The translations under genes were made by a program, and so were the position numbers. Below are positions 15,763 to 24,555 of a stretch of 64,000 bases of DNA, one piece after another (positions within the stretch are counted from its first letter, which is position 1; every line of letters begins with the position of its first letter). A model generated the notes under the pieces. It did no database searches. It was not told the DNA's origin and saw only the letters and a list, made by a program, of their open reading frames with translations. Source of the stretch: Paraburkholderia sp. BL25I1N1 (GTDB lineage: Bacteria > Pseudomonadota > Gammaproteobacteria > Burkholderiales > Burkholderiaceae). Location of the stretch: assembly GCF_003002025.1 (NCBI RefSeq), contig NZ_PVZB01000011.1:218913-282912 (forward strand), given 5' to 3'.

Positions 15763-17289
15763 TTAAGGCGCTTTCGCTTTTGTTGCAGCCGTTGGCGTCG
15801 CCTTGACCGGCACCACAACCGCAGGCGTGGAACCAACGGAAGCGTTCTGCGGATCAACTTCCCAACCGCCGCCGAGCGCGAGGAACAGATTCACCTGATC
15901 GATCGCCACCTGGCCGTCCGCAGCCGCGGCCTGAGACTTCGTGGACGTCAGCGTGCGCGTCGCATCCAGATCCGAAATAAACGACTCACGTCCCGCGCGA
16001 TACAGCCGATGCGTTTCATCCGCCGACTCGGTCGCCGACTTGACCGCGGCACGCAGCGCATCGGCGCGGGCGTAATCCGACGAGTAGGTCGCGAGACTTG
16101 TCTCGGTCTCGCGCAACGCGGTCAACACCACACCATCGAACTTTGCCAACGCCACCTGGCTCGATGCCTGCGCTTCACGCACGCGCCCACGCGCGCCGTT
16201 CGTGGGGAACTGCCAACTGATTAGCGGACCGAAGCCCCAACGCGCCGTGGGTGACGTGCCGAGGTCTTCCAGAACGCCGGTCAACCCCGCCGACGCTCCG
16301 ATGCTCACCGTCGGATACAGCGCCCCGGTGGCGACGCCGATCCGCGCCGTGGATGCCGCCAATTGACGCTCGGCCTCGCGCACATCCGGTCGGCGTTTAA
16401 GCAGCGCAGCGCCGTCGCCGACCGGAATCGGCTGGCGAAGTTGCGGCAGCCTGTCACAAGCGAGCACGGCCGGCGGCAGATCCGAAGGCGCGCGCGCGAG
16501 CAACGCCGCGAGCCGGTACTGCGCGATCTTGCGGCGCGCCGTATAACGCGGAATATCCGCCGACAACGTATCGACCTGGGTCTGCCCACGCGTCACGTCG
16601 GGTTGATTGCCGCGGCCTGCGTCGCGCAGGCGGCGCGAGACGTCCACGCGCTGTTTCTGCAGCGCCAGCGATTGCTGCGCGATCCTGAGTTCCTCAGCGG
16701 CCGAACATTGCTCCACGTAAGAGCGCACCACGTCCGCCACCACGGTGATTCGCGCGAGATCGGCCGCGGCTTGTACCGACTCGGTGTCCGCTTGCGCCGC
16801 TTCCACGCCGCGCCGCAGCTTGCCGAACAGATCGATTTCATACGAGATGCTGATGCCGATGTCGCCTTCGTTGACGACCGGCAGCTTTTCGGTGAGCAGG
16901 TATTGCTCGGCGGATTCCTGCGCGCGTTCGATCGCCACCGAACTCTTGCCGGAAAAACCGCCCTGCGCCTGCGCTACGCCCAACGCTTCACGCGAGCGCG
17001 CGAGATTGGCCGCCGCGACGCGCAAGTCGGTATTCGATTGCAGCGCTTCGTCGACGAGTCGATTCAGCACCGGATCGTCGTATAGCTTCCACCACACGGG
17101 TGGCACGTTCTGGCGCGTGGTCAGCGAGGTGTCCGCGCCTTCGATCGGCGCGTTGGCGAGCGGTGCGTTGATCAACGCCTGTTGCGGCAACGCGTAGTTG
17201 GGACCGACGTTCATGCATCCATTGAGCGCAACCGCCAATGGCAGCAACGGCAGCAACGGCAATAAGGGCAGGGCGCGCGACAGCTTCAT
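15763..17289 (-). CDS. Outer-membrane efflux lipoprotein, NodT/OprM family
   Basis: A 508-residue outer-membrane channel of the TolC/OprM superfamily. The signal peptide has a reiterated PLL unit (LPLLPLLPLLPLAVALNGC), ending in lipobox LNGC, then MNVGPNY as in NodT proteins. Two OEP repeats follow, with PVVNEGDIGISISYEIDLFGKLRR in the first and ALLKRRPDVREAERQL between them. It is the last gene of the MarR-led efflux operon and overlaps the HlyD gene by 4 bp, completing an inner-to-outer membrane export path. Confidence 0.92.
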   Translation of the reverse strand: MKLSRALPLLPLLPLLPLAVALNGCMNVGPNYALPQQALINAPLANAPIEGADTSLTTRQNVPPVWWKLYDDPVLNRLVDEALQSNTDLRVAAANLARSREALGVAQAQGGFSGKSSVAIERAQESAEQYLLTEKLPVVNEGDIGISISYEIDLFGKLRRGVEAAQADTESVQAAADLARITVVADVVRSYVEQCSAAEELRIAQQSLALQKQRVDVSRRLRDAGRGNQPDVTRGQTQVDTLSADIPRYTARRKIAQYRLAALLARAPSDLPPAVLACDRLPQLRQPIPVGDGAALLKRRPDVREAERQLAASTARIGVATGALYPTVSIGASAGLTGVLEDLGTSPTARWGFGPLISWQFPTNGARGRVREAQASSQVALAKFDGVVLTALRETETSLATYSSDYARADALRAAVKSATESADETHRLYRAGRESFISDLDATRTLTSTKSQAAAADGQVAIDQVNLFLALGGGWEVDPQNASVGSTPAVVVPVKATPTAATKAKAP

Positions 17290-18332
17290 TGCGAGGCGCC
17301 CGATGACGAGACCGCGGCCGACGCCGGCTGTGCAGCCGAACCGGCCGAGCCAGTCGAGCCAGTCGAAACAGCAGACGTAGTAGACGTAGCAGACGTAGCC
17401 GACGCGGACGAAGAAGCCGCCACCGCCCCCGACGCCCCCGCATCCGGATGCTTCTTCCCGACAGGCGACAGATCGCGCACCGACACAGTCGCCGTCCGTC
17501 CCGCGATCATGCGGAAATCCGCGGGCACTTCATCGAGCGCCACACGCACTGGAATCCGTTGCGCGAGACGCACCCAACTGAAGGCCGGATTCACGTTCGG
17601 CAGCAGATTCGAACCTTGCGTGCGGTCCCGATCCTCGATCGCGGCGACGATACTCTGCACATGTCCGCGCAACACCGCCGGTTCGCCCATCACCGTGATA
17701 TCGACCGGCTGGCCGATGTCGATGCCACCCAGCTTGGTTTCCTCAAAATACCCGTCAACACGGAACGAATGCATATCGACCACCGAGACCACCGCGCGCC
17801 CCGCCGCGACATATTCGCCGACGCGCGGCGCGCGGTCGTTCAGATAACCGTCCACCGGGCTCATGATCGTGGCGCGTTGCAGATTCAGTTTCGCGGTGTC
17901 GATCGCCACGTTCGCGTCGGCGAGCGCGGCTTCGCCAGCCTCGACGCGCGAGCGGCTTTCTTCCGCCACTTCCGCCGCGACCAGGTTGCCGAGCTTGCGG
18001 TTGCGCGCGTCCTCGCGGCGCGCCTGGTCGAGCGTGGCGCGGCGTTGTTGCGCGGTCGCCTGCGCCTGGCGCAGCGCAAGCGTGTAGCGGGCTTGATCGA
18101 TCACGAACAGCACCTGGCCTTGCTTGACCTGCTGGTTGTCCACCACCTCGACCGACGAAATCAGTCCCGAGATGTCCGGTGCGACCTGGATCACGTCGGC
18201 GCGCACGTGTCCGTCGCGAGTCCACGGCGCGAACATGTAATAGCCAATCAGTTTCCACAGCACGAGGGCCGCGGCGACGACGACGATCAGGGTCAGCAGA
18301 ATTTGACCGACGGAGAACCAGGTTTTTTTCAC
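17286..18332 (-). CDS. aaeA: HlyD-family periplasmic adaptor (AaeA-like)
   Basis: A 348-residue membrane-fusion protein starting at GTG 18332, which overlaps the DUF1656 stop by 4 bp. It has one N-terminal transmembrane helix, a lipoyl/barrel-sandwich core (VAPDISGLISSVEVVDNQQVKQGQVLFVID), a coiled coil (QAQATAQQRRATLDQARRED) and beta-barrel region (GYFEETKLGGIDIGQPVDI). The final 55 residues are an unusual low-complexity Ser/Ala/Thr/Gly tail. In E. coli AaeA works with AaeB to export aromatic carboxylic acids; the substrate here is inferred from the AaeXAB-like set. Confidence 0.9.
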   Translation of the reverse strand: MKKTWFSVGQILLTLIVVVAAALVLWKLIGYYMFAPWTRDGHVRADVIQVAPDISGLISSVEVVDNQQVKQGQVLFVIDQARYTLALRQAQATAQQRRATLDQARREDARNRKLGNLVAAEVAEESRSRVEAGEAALADANVAIDTAKLNLQRATIMSPVDGYLNDRAPRVGEYVAAGRAVVSVVDMHSFRVDGYFEETKLGGIDIGQPVDITVMGEPAVLRGHVQSIVAAIEDRDRTQGSNLLPNVNPAFSWVRLAQRIPVRVALDEVPADFRMIAGRTATVSVRDLSPVGKKHPDAGASGAVAASSSASATSATSTTSAVSTGSTGSAGSAAQPASAAVSSSGASQ

Positions 18333-18538
18333 GTTATTAGTCTGTGCGAAACGACAACGATAAGGCCCAGCACCAGCACATAGATGCCAAGATCGAAGAT
18401 GGAGCGATGCCAGACGAAGCGGTAAAAGCCGACGCGCGCGAGCACCGTGCGAATGACCAGGTTGATCAGATACGCGACCAACATCAGCACGAGCACGGCC
18501 GGCACGAACACGCCGAAAATATCGATTTCACCGATCAT
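18329..18538 (-). CDS. aaeX: DUF1656 (AaeX-like) small inner-membrane protein
   Basis: A 69-residue protein with two transmembrane helices, opening MIGEIDIFGVFVPAVLVLM and ending near YVLVLGLIVVVSHRLIT, typical of the DUF1656/AaeX family. It lies between the FUSC pump and the HlyD adaptor and is translationally coupled to the latter by a 4-bp overlap. Its molecular role in the pump is not established in the family. Confidence 0.9.
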   Translation of the reverse strand: MIGEIDIFGVFVPAVLVLMLVAYLINLVIRTVLARVGFYRFVWHRSIFDLGIYVLVLGLIVVVSHRLIT

Positions 18539-18586
18539 CGCGGGAGGTGGGCAAGAGGAAAGGAAATGGCCAACGGCATGAGTGCA

Positions 18587-20689
18587 TCAGGCGGCGGCCT
18601 CCGGTTCGGGCGGCGTGGGTGTCGTCAGCGTGGCCGGAAACAGCGAAAGACGCAAGCCGACTAGCGCGTGCAGCGCTTCGCGCAACCGGCGCGCCGAGGT
18701 CTGCGCGCTTGGGCTCGGTGCCCCGGCGTTGGCGAGGCCCTGTGCGGTGACACTCGCCACGGCGGCGTCGATCGACGACATCAGGCTCTCCGGCACCGGC
18801 TCGCGCTTGCGGCGGTCGACGCAGCTTTCATAGTACTGACGCACGTCGTCGAGCACGTGATCGATCGCGGCCGGCGCGTCGCCGCCCAGATTGGGGGTCA
18901 GGCGGCGCAGATCGAGCGCGTTGAGGCCAATGCGCAGATCACGAAAGCTTTCGATCGACGGATGACGATGGTCGTCGGTCGCGGCGAGTCGCGGGATCAA
19001 CTGCATCAGGCGGTCGAGCATGCGCGCAGCGAGATTGCGCGGATCTTCGATCGGCCGTGTCGATGCCGTGAGCGCCACGTCGGCCCAGCTCGAACGCAAC
19101 AGGCGGGACGCCGTGAGTTCGGCGCCGAACGGGCGCGTCGCCCGCGTCCACAGATACGCATAAAGCAAGCCGGCGAGGCCCGCGAGATTGCTGTTCAGGA
19201 ACACCAGAAAATTGGCGTCGTAGGCGTCCTGAATGCTGATGAAAGTGGCCGTGTTCACGGCGACCAGCACCGTGGCCAGGTTGAACTGCGGGCGCGGAAT
19301 CAGTGTGCCGACGAAGATGAACGGCGCGGCGAACATGATCACCAGCAAGGGAAAGTCATGCACATGCGGCAGCACGACGAACAGATAGACGCCCGCCGCC
19401 ACCACGCTGATGGCGGTCGCCACGAAGAAGCGGAAGATGAACGGCGCGGGCTCGTCGAGCGCCGCGAAGAAGCAGCATGCCACGGCCGCGAGCGTGACAG
19501 CGCTCGCTCCGTCGTTCCACCCCGAGCCGATCCACAAACTGCACGCGAGAACCACGGCCGCCGCGGCCGTGCCCGTGGAGAACAGCATGATGCCGCGATC
19601 GTAGAAGCGCTCTGTACCGCCTAGCCGCCAATGACGGAAGCGTGGACGCCACGAGCCTTCTTCCCGTGTGATGATGATGCGCAGCGAGCGGCAGTCCTGC
19701 CAGACATCGATCACCTGTTTCATACGCCACAACGCGTTCGAGAGCAGCGCGCCATCCCAGCCCGCGAGCGTGGACGGCGGTGGCTGCATCGCCGCGATGC
19801 GCGCACGCAATGCATCGGCCGTCGGGTCCGGGTGATCGCCCTCGCTCACGATGGGCATCGGCTCGTTGAACCATTTGATGACATCGGCGAGCAGGCTTTC
19901 CAGCCCGTCGGGCCACGTCTGCCTGCCGCTGTTATAAAGCGCGATCAGCGGATCGGCGAGCGACGACATGATCGGCAGCAGCAACTGCATGCGCCCGCGC
20001 AGTTCATGTGCGCGCGCCAATATGTCGGGCCGCGTGTGATCGTAGGCCAACTGGCTGAGCAGCAATTCAAGGCCATTGATGGTGGCCGCGATGCGTTGCC
20101 GCGCACCCGAAATGGCCGAACCGGCAATTCGTCCAGAGAGCGTTTCGGTTGCGTAGAACGCGGCGTCGCGAAACCATGCGTCGGTCTGATTGATGATCGT
20201 CGGTGCAAGCCGGCTCGGAAACAGCGCGCTGCCGACAATGCTCGCGCAGACGATGCCCAGCGTGATCTCCTCGGTGCGGCTGACCGCGAGGTCGAACACG
20301 CCGCCCGGATTGGTCACCGAAGGCAGCGCGATAATCGGCATCGTATAGCCGGCCAGCAGGAACACGTAGCTGCGCGCGGTGCGGTCGGACACCGCCAGAT
20401 ACAGCATCGTGCCGGTCCATAGCGCGACGATCACGCTGAACAGATACGGCGATTCGACGAAGGGCGGCACCAGCAGCACCGCTGCCGAAGCGCCGAGCAT
20501 GGTGCCGAGCGCACGATAGAGCGCCTTCGAACGCGTGGCGCCGACAAACGGATTCGACACGATGTAGACGGTCGCCATCGCCCAATAAGGCCGTGGCAGT
20601 TCGAGCGCGAGGCCGATGTAAAGCGCGATCATCGCCGCGGCAAATGTCTTGACGGAGAACAGCCAGTCGCGAAGGGAAGGGTAGACCAT
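18587..20689 (-). CDS. aaeB: FUSC-family efflux pump (AaeB-like)
   Basis: A 700-residue inner-membrane transporter with two blocks of about five or six helices (residues 15-180 and 370-520) and cytoplasmic domains after each, the layout of AaeB/FUSC exporters. ATG 20689 is preferred to TTG 20692. It begins 6 bp after the MarR stop, so the regulator and pump are cotranscribed. Motif stretches such as MATVYIVSNPFVGATRSKAL and FALELPRPYWA-like packing are typical of the family. It probably exports aromatic acids together with the neighbouring adaptor and channel. Confidence 0.9.
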   Translation of the reverse strand: MVYPSLRDWLFSVKTFAAAMIALYIGLALELPRPYWAMATVYIVSNPFVGATRSKALYRALGTMLGASAAVLLVPPFVESPYLFSVIVALWTGTMLYLAVSDRTARSYVFLLAGYTMPIIALPSVTNPGGVFDLAVSRTEEITLGIVCASIVGSALFPSRLAPTIINQTDAWFRDAAFYATETLSGRIAGSAISGARQRIAATINGLELLLSQLAYDHTRPDILARAHELRGRMQLLLPIMSSLADPLIALYNSGRQTWPDGLESLLADVIKWFNEPMPIVSEGDHPDPTADALRARIAAMQPPPSTLAGWDGALLSNALWRMKQVIDVWQDCRSLRIIITREEGSWRPRFRHWRLGGTERFYDRGIMLFSTGTAAAAVVLACSLWIGSGWNDGASAVTLAAVACCFFAALDEPAPFIFRFFVATAISVVAAGVYLFVVLPHVHDFPLLVIMFAAPFIFVGTLIPRPQFNLATVLVAVNTATFISIQDAYDANFLVFLNSNLAGLAGLLYAYLWTRATRPFGAELTASRLLRSSWADVALTASTRPIEDPRNLAARMLDRLMQLIPRLAATDDHRHPSIESFRDLRIGLNALDLRRLTPNLGGDAPAAIDHVLDDVRQYYESCVDRRKREPVPESLMSSIDAAVASVTAQGLANAGAPSPSAQTSARRLREALHALVGLRLSLFPATLTTPTPPEPEAAA

Positions 20690-20695
20690 CAACCG

Positions 20696-21172
20696 TTACG
20701 CCGGCTCGCCGCTGTTATCGCTGTTCTGATCGGCGCGCTCGCCGGCGTCGGCCGTGAACGCGGCCAGCACGCGCAAAGTGGCTTCCAGGTCGCTGCGCGA
20801 GACGCCTTTTAACGCTTGCGCCCGCAGCGTGACCAGTTCTTCTTCCATTTTCGCGGTGACGGCGCGGCCTTCTTCGGTGAGCACCACGGTTTTCGCGCGC
20901 CGGTCTTCGGGGTCTTCGTCGCGACGCATCAGGCCCGCGGCGCACAGTTGATCGAGCAGCCGCACGAGCGAAGGCCCTTCAATACCGATGTGATCGGCGA
21001 GCGTGACCTGGCGCACGGCCGCGCCGAGCCGGCTGGCGGTCAGGAGTGGCGTAGCGCACGCCTCGGAGACATTGAAGGCCGCGAGCACGCCGTGGCTCGT
21101 GCGCCGCCATTTTCGGGCGGCGACGACCAGCGTGCTGCTGACTGTCCGGCGTAAGGCATCGAGATTCGACAT
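20696..21172 (-). CDS. MarR-family transcriptional regulator
   Basis: A 158-residue winged-helix regulator. The DNA-recognition region is VTLADHIGIEGPSLVRLLDQL, followed by the wing DPEDRRAKTVVLTEEGRAV. It heads the efflux operon, so it most likely represses it and is released by an aromatic ligand, as in other MarR-pump pairs. No ribosome site is visible before ATG 21172, and the predicted transcription start falls within a base or two of it, so the mRNA may be leaderless. Confidence 0.9.
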   Translation of the reverse strand: MSNLDALRRTVSSTLVVAARKWRRTSHGVLAAFNVSEACATPLLTASRLGAAVRQVTLADHIGIEGPSLVRLLDQLCAAGLMRRDEDPEDRRAKTVVLTEEGRAVTAKMEEELVTLRAQALKGVSRSDLEATLRVLAAFTADAGERADQNSDNSGEPA

Positions 21173-21179
21173 GGCCGGT

Positions 21180-21229
21180 ATTGTATTTCCAAAAAATTCG
21201 TTAGCAAACTATTGATTCTGGAATTTTTT
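21180..21229 (-). promoter_or_regulatory. Promoter and candidate MarR operator of the efflux operon
   Basis: On the minus strand, -35 TTGCTA (21207-21202) and -10 TACAAT (21185-21180) are 16 bp apart. A perfect 9-bp inverted repeat, AAAAAATTC (21191-21199) and GAATTTTTT (21221-21229), surrounds the -35. Its placement fits a repressor operator for the MarR protein encoded just downstream. Confidence 0.55.
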
Positions 21230-21290
21230 ATGACGATACGGTGCGACTGCGCGCATCGGCACGCGCGCAGGTTTGTTACGTCGGCGTGAC

Positions 21291-22949
21291 TCAGGCCGCG
21301 AGCCCGAGCCTGACCGTCCGCGCCAGATCGTCCAGCTGGAAAGGCTTGCGCAAAATCGTGCAGCGCTTCACCGCCAGCCCGGAAATGTCCACGTCCGCAT
21401 AGCCCGTTGCCAGGATCACCGGCAAATCCTCGCGCATCTTGCGCGCCTCGGCGATCACGTCGATTCCGTTCATGCCGGGCATCGCGAAGTCCACCATCAG
21501 CAGGTCCGGTTTGTCGTCCTGCAAACGGTTCAGGCCCGCGCGTCCGTCGGCGGCTTCGGTCACCGTGTAGCCGAGCATTCTCAGCGACTCGACCAGCATG
21601 GCGCGCACCTCGCTGTCGTCTTCGACCACCAGCACGCGTTTTTCGCCGATCACGTTCGCTTCCGCATTCGACGCCGCTTCGGCCTGCGGCGCCACGCGCT
21701 CGCGCAACGGCAGCCAGAGCTCAACGGTGGTGCCCACGCCTTCCTCGCTGAACAGACGCGCGGTGCCGCCGGCCTGCCTCGCAATGCCGTAGACCTGGCT
21801 CAAGCCGAGTCCGGTTCCCTTGCCGATCGGCTTGGTGGTGAAGAACGGATCGAACACGCGCGACACCACATCGGGCGGCACACCCGAGCCGGTATCGGCG
21901 ACTTCGATCACTACGTAGCGGCCTTCAGCGAGTGTCTGATCGGGCGCCTCCCGCTGCTTCACGCGAATGCCGAGCTGGCCGCCGCCCGGCATGGCGTCGC
22001 GCGCGTTGATGGCGAGATTGAGAATGGCCAGTTCGAGCTGATTGGCGTCGGCCTGAGTCCACATCTCTTGGCCTTCGAACTCGTTGGTATAACGGATGCT
22101 CGATCCGAGCGACACCGTAATGATGTCGCGCATGCCTTGCAGCAGCGCCACCACGTCCACGGCTTTCAGATCGAGGTTGCTATTGCGCGAGAAAGTCAGC
22201 AACTGTCCCGTCAGTTTCGCGCCGCGCTCGGTCGCGCGTTTGACGGTGGCGGCCATGCTGCGAAGGCGCTCATCGCTGGTTACTCGCGCGATCAGCTCTG
22301 CGTTCACCATGATGACGTTCAGCAGATTATTGAAGTCGTGCGCGATGCCGCCGGTGAGTTGCCCGAGCGCCTCCATTTTCTGCGACTGCACGAGCACCGC
22401 CTGCACTTTGGCGCGCTCGTGTATTTCCATCATCAGCCGATTGTTGGCGGAGGCGAGTTCCTGAGTGCGTTCGGCGATACGGCTTTCCAGCGAGTCGTTC
22501 AACTGCACCAGTGCTTCTTGCGCTTCGATCCGCTCGGCCAGATGGCGGCGCGATTCATACTGCCGCGCGCGTGCCCGCAACGACGACGCCACCGCGCGCC
22601 GCAGCGTCTCCGAATTCAGCGGACGTTCGAGCACGACAACGTTGCCGAGCCGTTCGAGCACTTCGAGGCCACGTTCCGAGCGATGTCCGACGCGTGAGGC
22701 GGCGAGCAGAATAAACGGGAAATCCGACCACGCGGGCTGCTGCTCCAGCCACTCGAACAAACGGGCCGCATGGTTGCCCGTGAGCGCTTCTTCCGCGATC
22801 AACGCGGCGCCCGCACCGGCGTCGAGTTCCGCGGTGAGCGCGTCGGCATCGCGGCATGCCACGCAGAGGCGTTGATCTTTGTGCAGCACTTCGGCAATCA
22901 CATCGGCGTCGCGGCCAAACGGCGCAAGAATAAGGACGCGTTGCTCCAT
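21291..22949 (-). CDS. Hybrid sensor histidine kinase with N- and C-terminal receiver-like domains
   Basis: A 552-residue cytoplasmic kinase. Residues 1-125 look like a degenerate receiver without a convincing phospho-acceptor. A coiled coil (130-190) leads to a dimerisation helix with phospho-His204 (QLTGGIAHDFNNLL). The ATP-binding domain has the N-box NLAINARDAMP (311-321), G1 DTGSG (352-356) and G2 GKGTGLGL. A C-terminal receiver carries Asp487 (LLMVDFAMPGMNG). No sensor or membrane segment is present. It starts 3 bp after the KaiC-like gene, so the two act together. Confidence 0.9.
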   Translation of the reverse strand: MEQRVLILAPFGRDADVIAEVLHKDQRLCVACRDADALTAELDAGAGAALIAEEALTGNHAARLFEWLEQQPAWSDFPFILLAASRVGHRSERGLEVLERLGNVVVLERPLNSETLRRAVASSLRARARQYESRRHLAERIEAQEALVQLNDSLESRIAERTQELASANNRLMMEIHERAKVQAVLVQSQKMEALGQLTGGIAHDFNNLLNVIMVNAELIARVTSDERLRSMAATVKRATERGAKLTGQLLTFSRNSNLDLKAVDVVALLQGMRDIITVSLGSSIRYTNEFEGQEMWTQADANQLELAILNLAINARDAMPGGGQLGIRVKQREAPDQTLAEGRYVVIEVADTGSGVPPDVVSRVFDPFFTTKPIGKGTGLGLSQVYGIARQAGGTARLFSEEGVGTTVELWLPLRERVAPQAEAASNAEANVIGEKRVLVVEDDSEVRAMLVESLRMLGYTVTEAADGRAGLNRLQDDKPDLLMVDFAMPGMNGIDVIAEARKMREDLPVILATGYADVDISGLAVKRCTILRKPFQLDDLARTVRLGLAA

Positions 22950-22952
22950 GGC

Positions 22953-24470
22953 CTATTGCCCGGACGTGTCAAGGACGCGGTTCGTCGCACCGAGCAGTGC
23001 AGTGTTGCCGCGATAAGCCGGCAGTCCGGAGAGCACACCTTCGAAGTCGCGCAACGCCTCGCCGACTTCCACGCCATTGCTGCCGAGCCGGAACTGGCGG
23101 ATCGAGCGCTCGTGAGCATTGGCGCGGCTCTTTACAGCCGTCACGGCGGTGAGCACTTCGCCGTGGTGTTCGAAGTAGCGGAACAGCACCACCACGTCGC
23201 TCAGGTAGCTGATGTCGATATCGGTCTGTACCTCGCCGATGATGCCGTGCTGCCCCAGCACGAGCATCGTGATCACGCCCTGCTGATTCAGATAACCGAG
23301 CAGTTCGTGCATTTGCAGCAGCAGATAGCGCTCGCCGGGCATTGCCTGCAGATAGGCGTTCAGACTGTCTATCGCGACAAAGCGCGCACCGTCCCGCTCG
23401 ACAGAGCGGCGGACGTCGCTGGCGAATTCACCGGGCGAGATCTCCGCCGGATCGATCTGCCGCAGCGTCAGCAGACCGCTTTCGACGTGCGGCGCCAGAT
23501 GCATGCCGAGCGTCGCGCAGCGGATCGTCAACGTGACGAGCGTCTCGTCGAACACGTAGTAGACGCAGCGCTCGCCGCGCTCGAGCGCGGCGATCAGGCA
23601 CGACACCACCGTGGTGGTCTTGCCGACGCCCGAAGGGCCGATCATCAGCGCATTGGTGCCGGGGATCAGACCGCCGCCGAGCAACGCGTCGAGCCCCTGC
23701 GTGCCGGTGCTGACCGCCTCGGTCTCGAACTGCGCGTGGTGTTCCGCCGCGACTAGGCGCGGATACACGCGGATGCCACCGGTGTCGAGCGTCAGGTCGT
23801 GGTAGCCCTCGCGGAATTTGATGCCGCGCATTTTGGCGATGCGCGTGCGCCGCCGGTTGCCGCCATAGTCGCGCACCAGATTGTCCAGACTGACCACGCC
23901 GTGCGCGATGCTGTGCAGTTGAACGTCACCGGGCTCGGAAGAATTGTCGTCGAGCAGCAGCACCGTGCATTCTCGGGTGGCGAAATAGCGCTTGAGCGCG
24001 AGAATCTGCCGCCGGTAACGCAGCGGGTTCTGCGACAGCAGACGCAATTCGGAGAGGCTGTCCAGCACGATGCGCGAGGGTTTGAGTTCCTCGACCTGCT
24101 GGATGACGTTGCGCACCGTTTCGCCGAGTTCGACCTCGGCCGGGTGCAGCACGGTCTGCTCGTACTGCGGGTCGAGACCTTCGTCCGAAACCAGCTCGAG
24201 AATGTTGAAGCCGCCGATATCCCAGCCGTGGCTTTGAGCTACAGCGATCAGTTCGGCACGGGTCTCGGACAGCGTGATGTACAAACCTTTCTGTCCCTCT
24301 TCGACTCCCTTGAGTAAGAATTGCAAGGCCAAGGTAGTTTTACCTGTACCGGGCGCACCTTCCACAAGGTACATGCGATGGGGCGTGAGACCGCCTCCCA
24401 GGATGTCGTCGATTCCATCGATTCCTGAGGAAAGGCGGGCCGGCTTGTCGGCGGCTTGTCTGTTTGACAT
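22953..24470 (-). CDS. KaiC-like two-domain RecA-type ATPase
   Basis: A 505-residue protein with tandem KaiC domains. Walker A motifs are GAPGTGKT (38-45) and GPSGVGKT (278-285); the CI acidic site is YITLSET, and CII has FDET. In the CII phosphorylation segment (DIDISYLSDVVVLF), alignment from memory to cyanobacterial KaiC keeps the Ser (421) but replaces the neighbouring phospho-Thr with Tyr422. KaiA and KaiB are not encoded nearby. It is paired with a histidine kinase, as in several non-cyanobacterial KaiC operons linked to signalling or stress, not necessarily to a clock. Confidence 0.9.
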   Translation of the reverse strand: MSNRQAADKPARLSSGIDGIDDILGGGLTPHRMYLVEGAPGTGKTTLALQFLLKGVEEGQKGLYITLSETRAELIAVAQSHGWDIGGFNILELVSDEGLDPQYEQTVLHPAEVELGETVRNVIQQVEELKPSRIVLDSLSELRLLSQNPLRYRRQILALKRYFATRECTVLLLDDNSSEPGDVQLHSIAHGVVSLDNLVRDYGGNRRRTRIAKMRGIKFREGYHDLTLDTGGIRVYPRLVAAEHHAQFETEAVSTGTQGLDALLGGGLIPGTNALMIGPSGVGKTTTVVSCLIAALERGERCVYYVFDETLVTLTIRCATLGMHLAPHVESGLLTLRQIDPAEISPGEFASDVRRSVERDGARFVAIDSLNAYLQAMPGERYLLLQMHELLGYLNQQGVITMLVLGQHGIIGEVQTDIDISYLSDVVVLFRYFEHHGEVLTAVTAVKSRANAHERSIRQFRLGSNGVEVGEALRDFEGVLSGLPAYRGNTALLGATNRVLDTSGQ

Positions 24471-24555
24471 GGCGTAGCGTATTTGACGTCGATGGATGGC
24501 TGTTGGTTATTCAGCCGGTACGGCGAGAATGCAAAATCCGTGCCGGTTGACGGAT

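Noticed and set aside
17230..17270. Possible CRISPR or satellite array
   Set aside because: The short reiterated bases encode the PLL units of a signal peptide; there are no spacers or cas genes.
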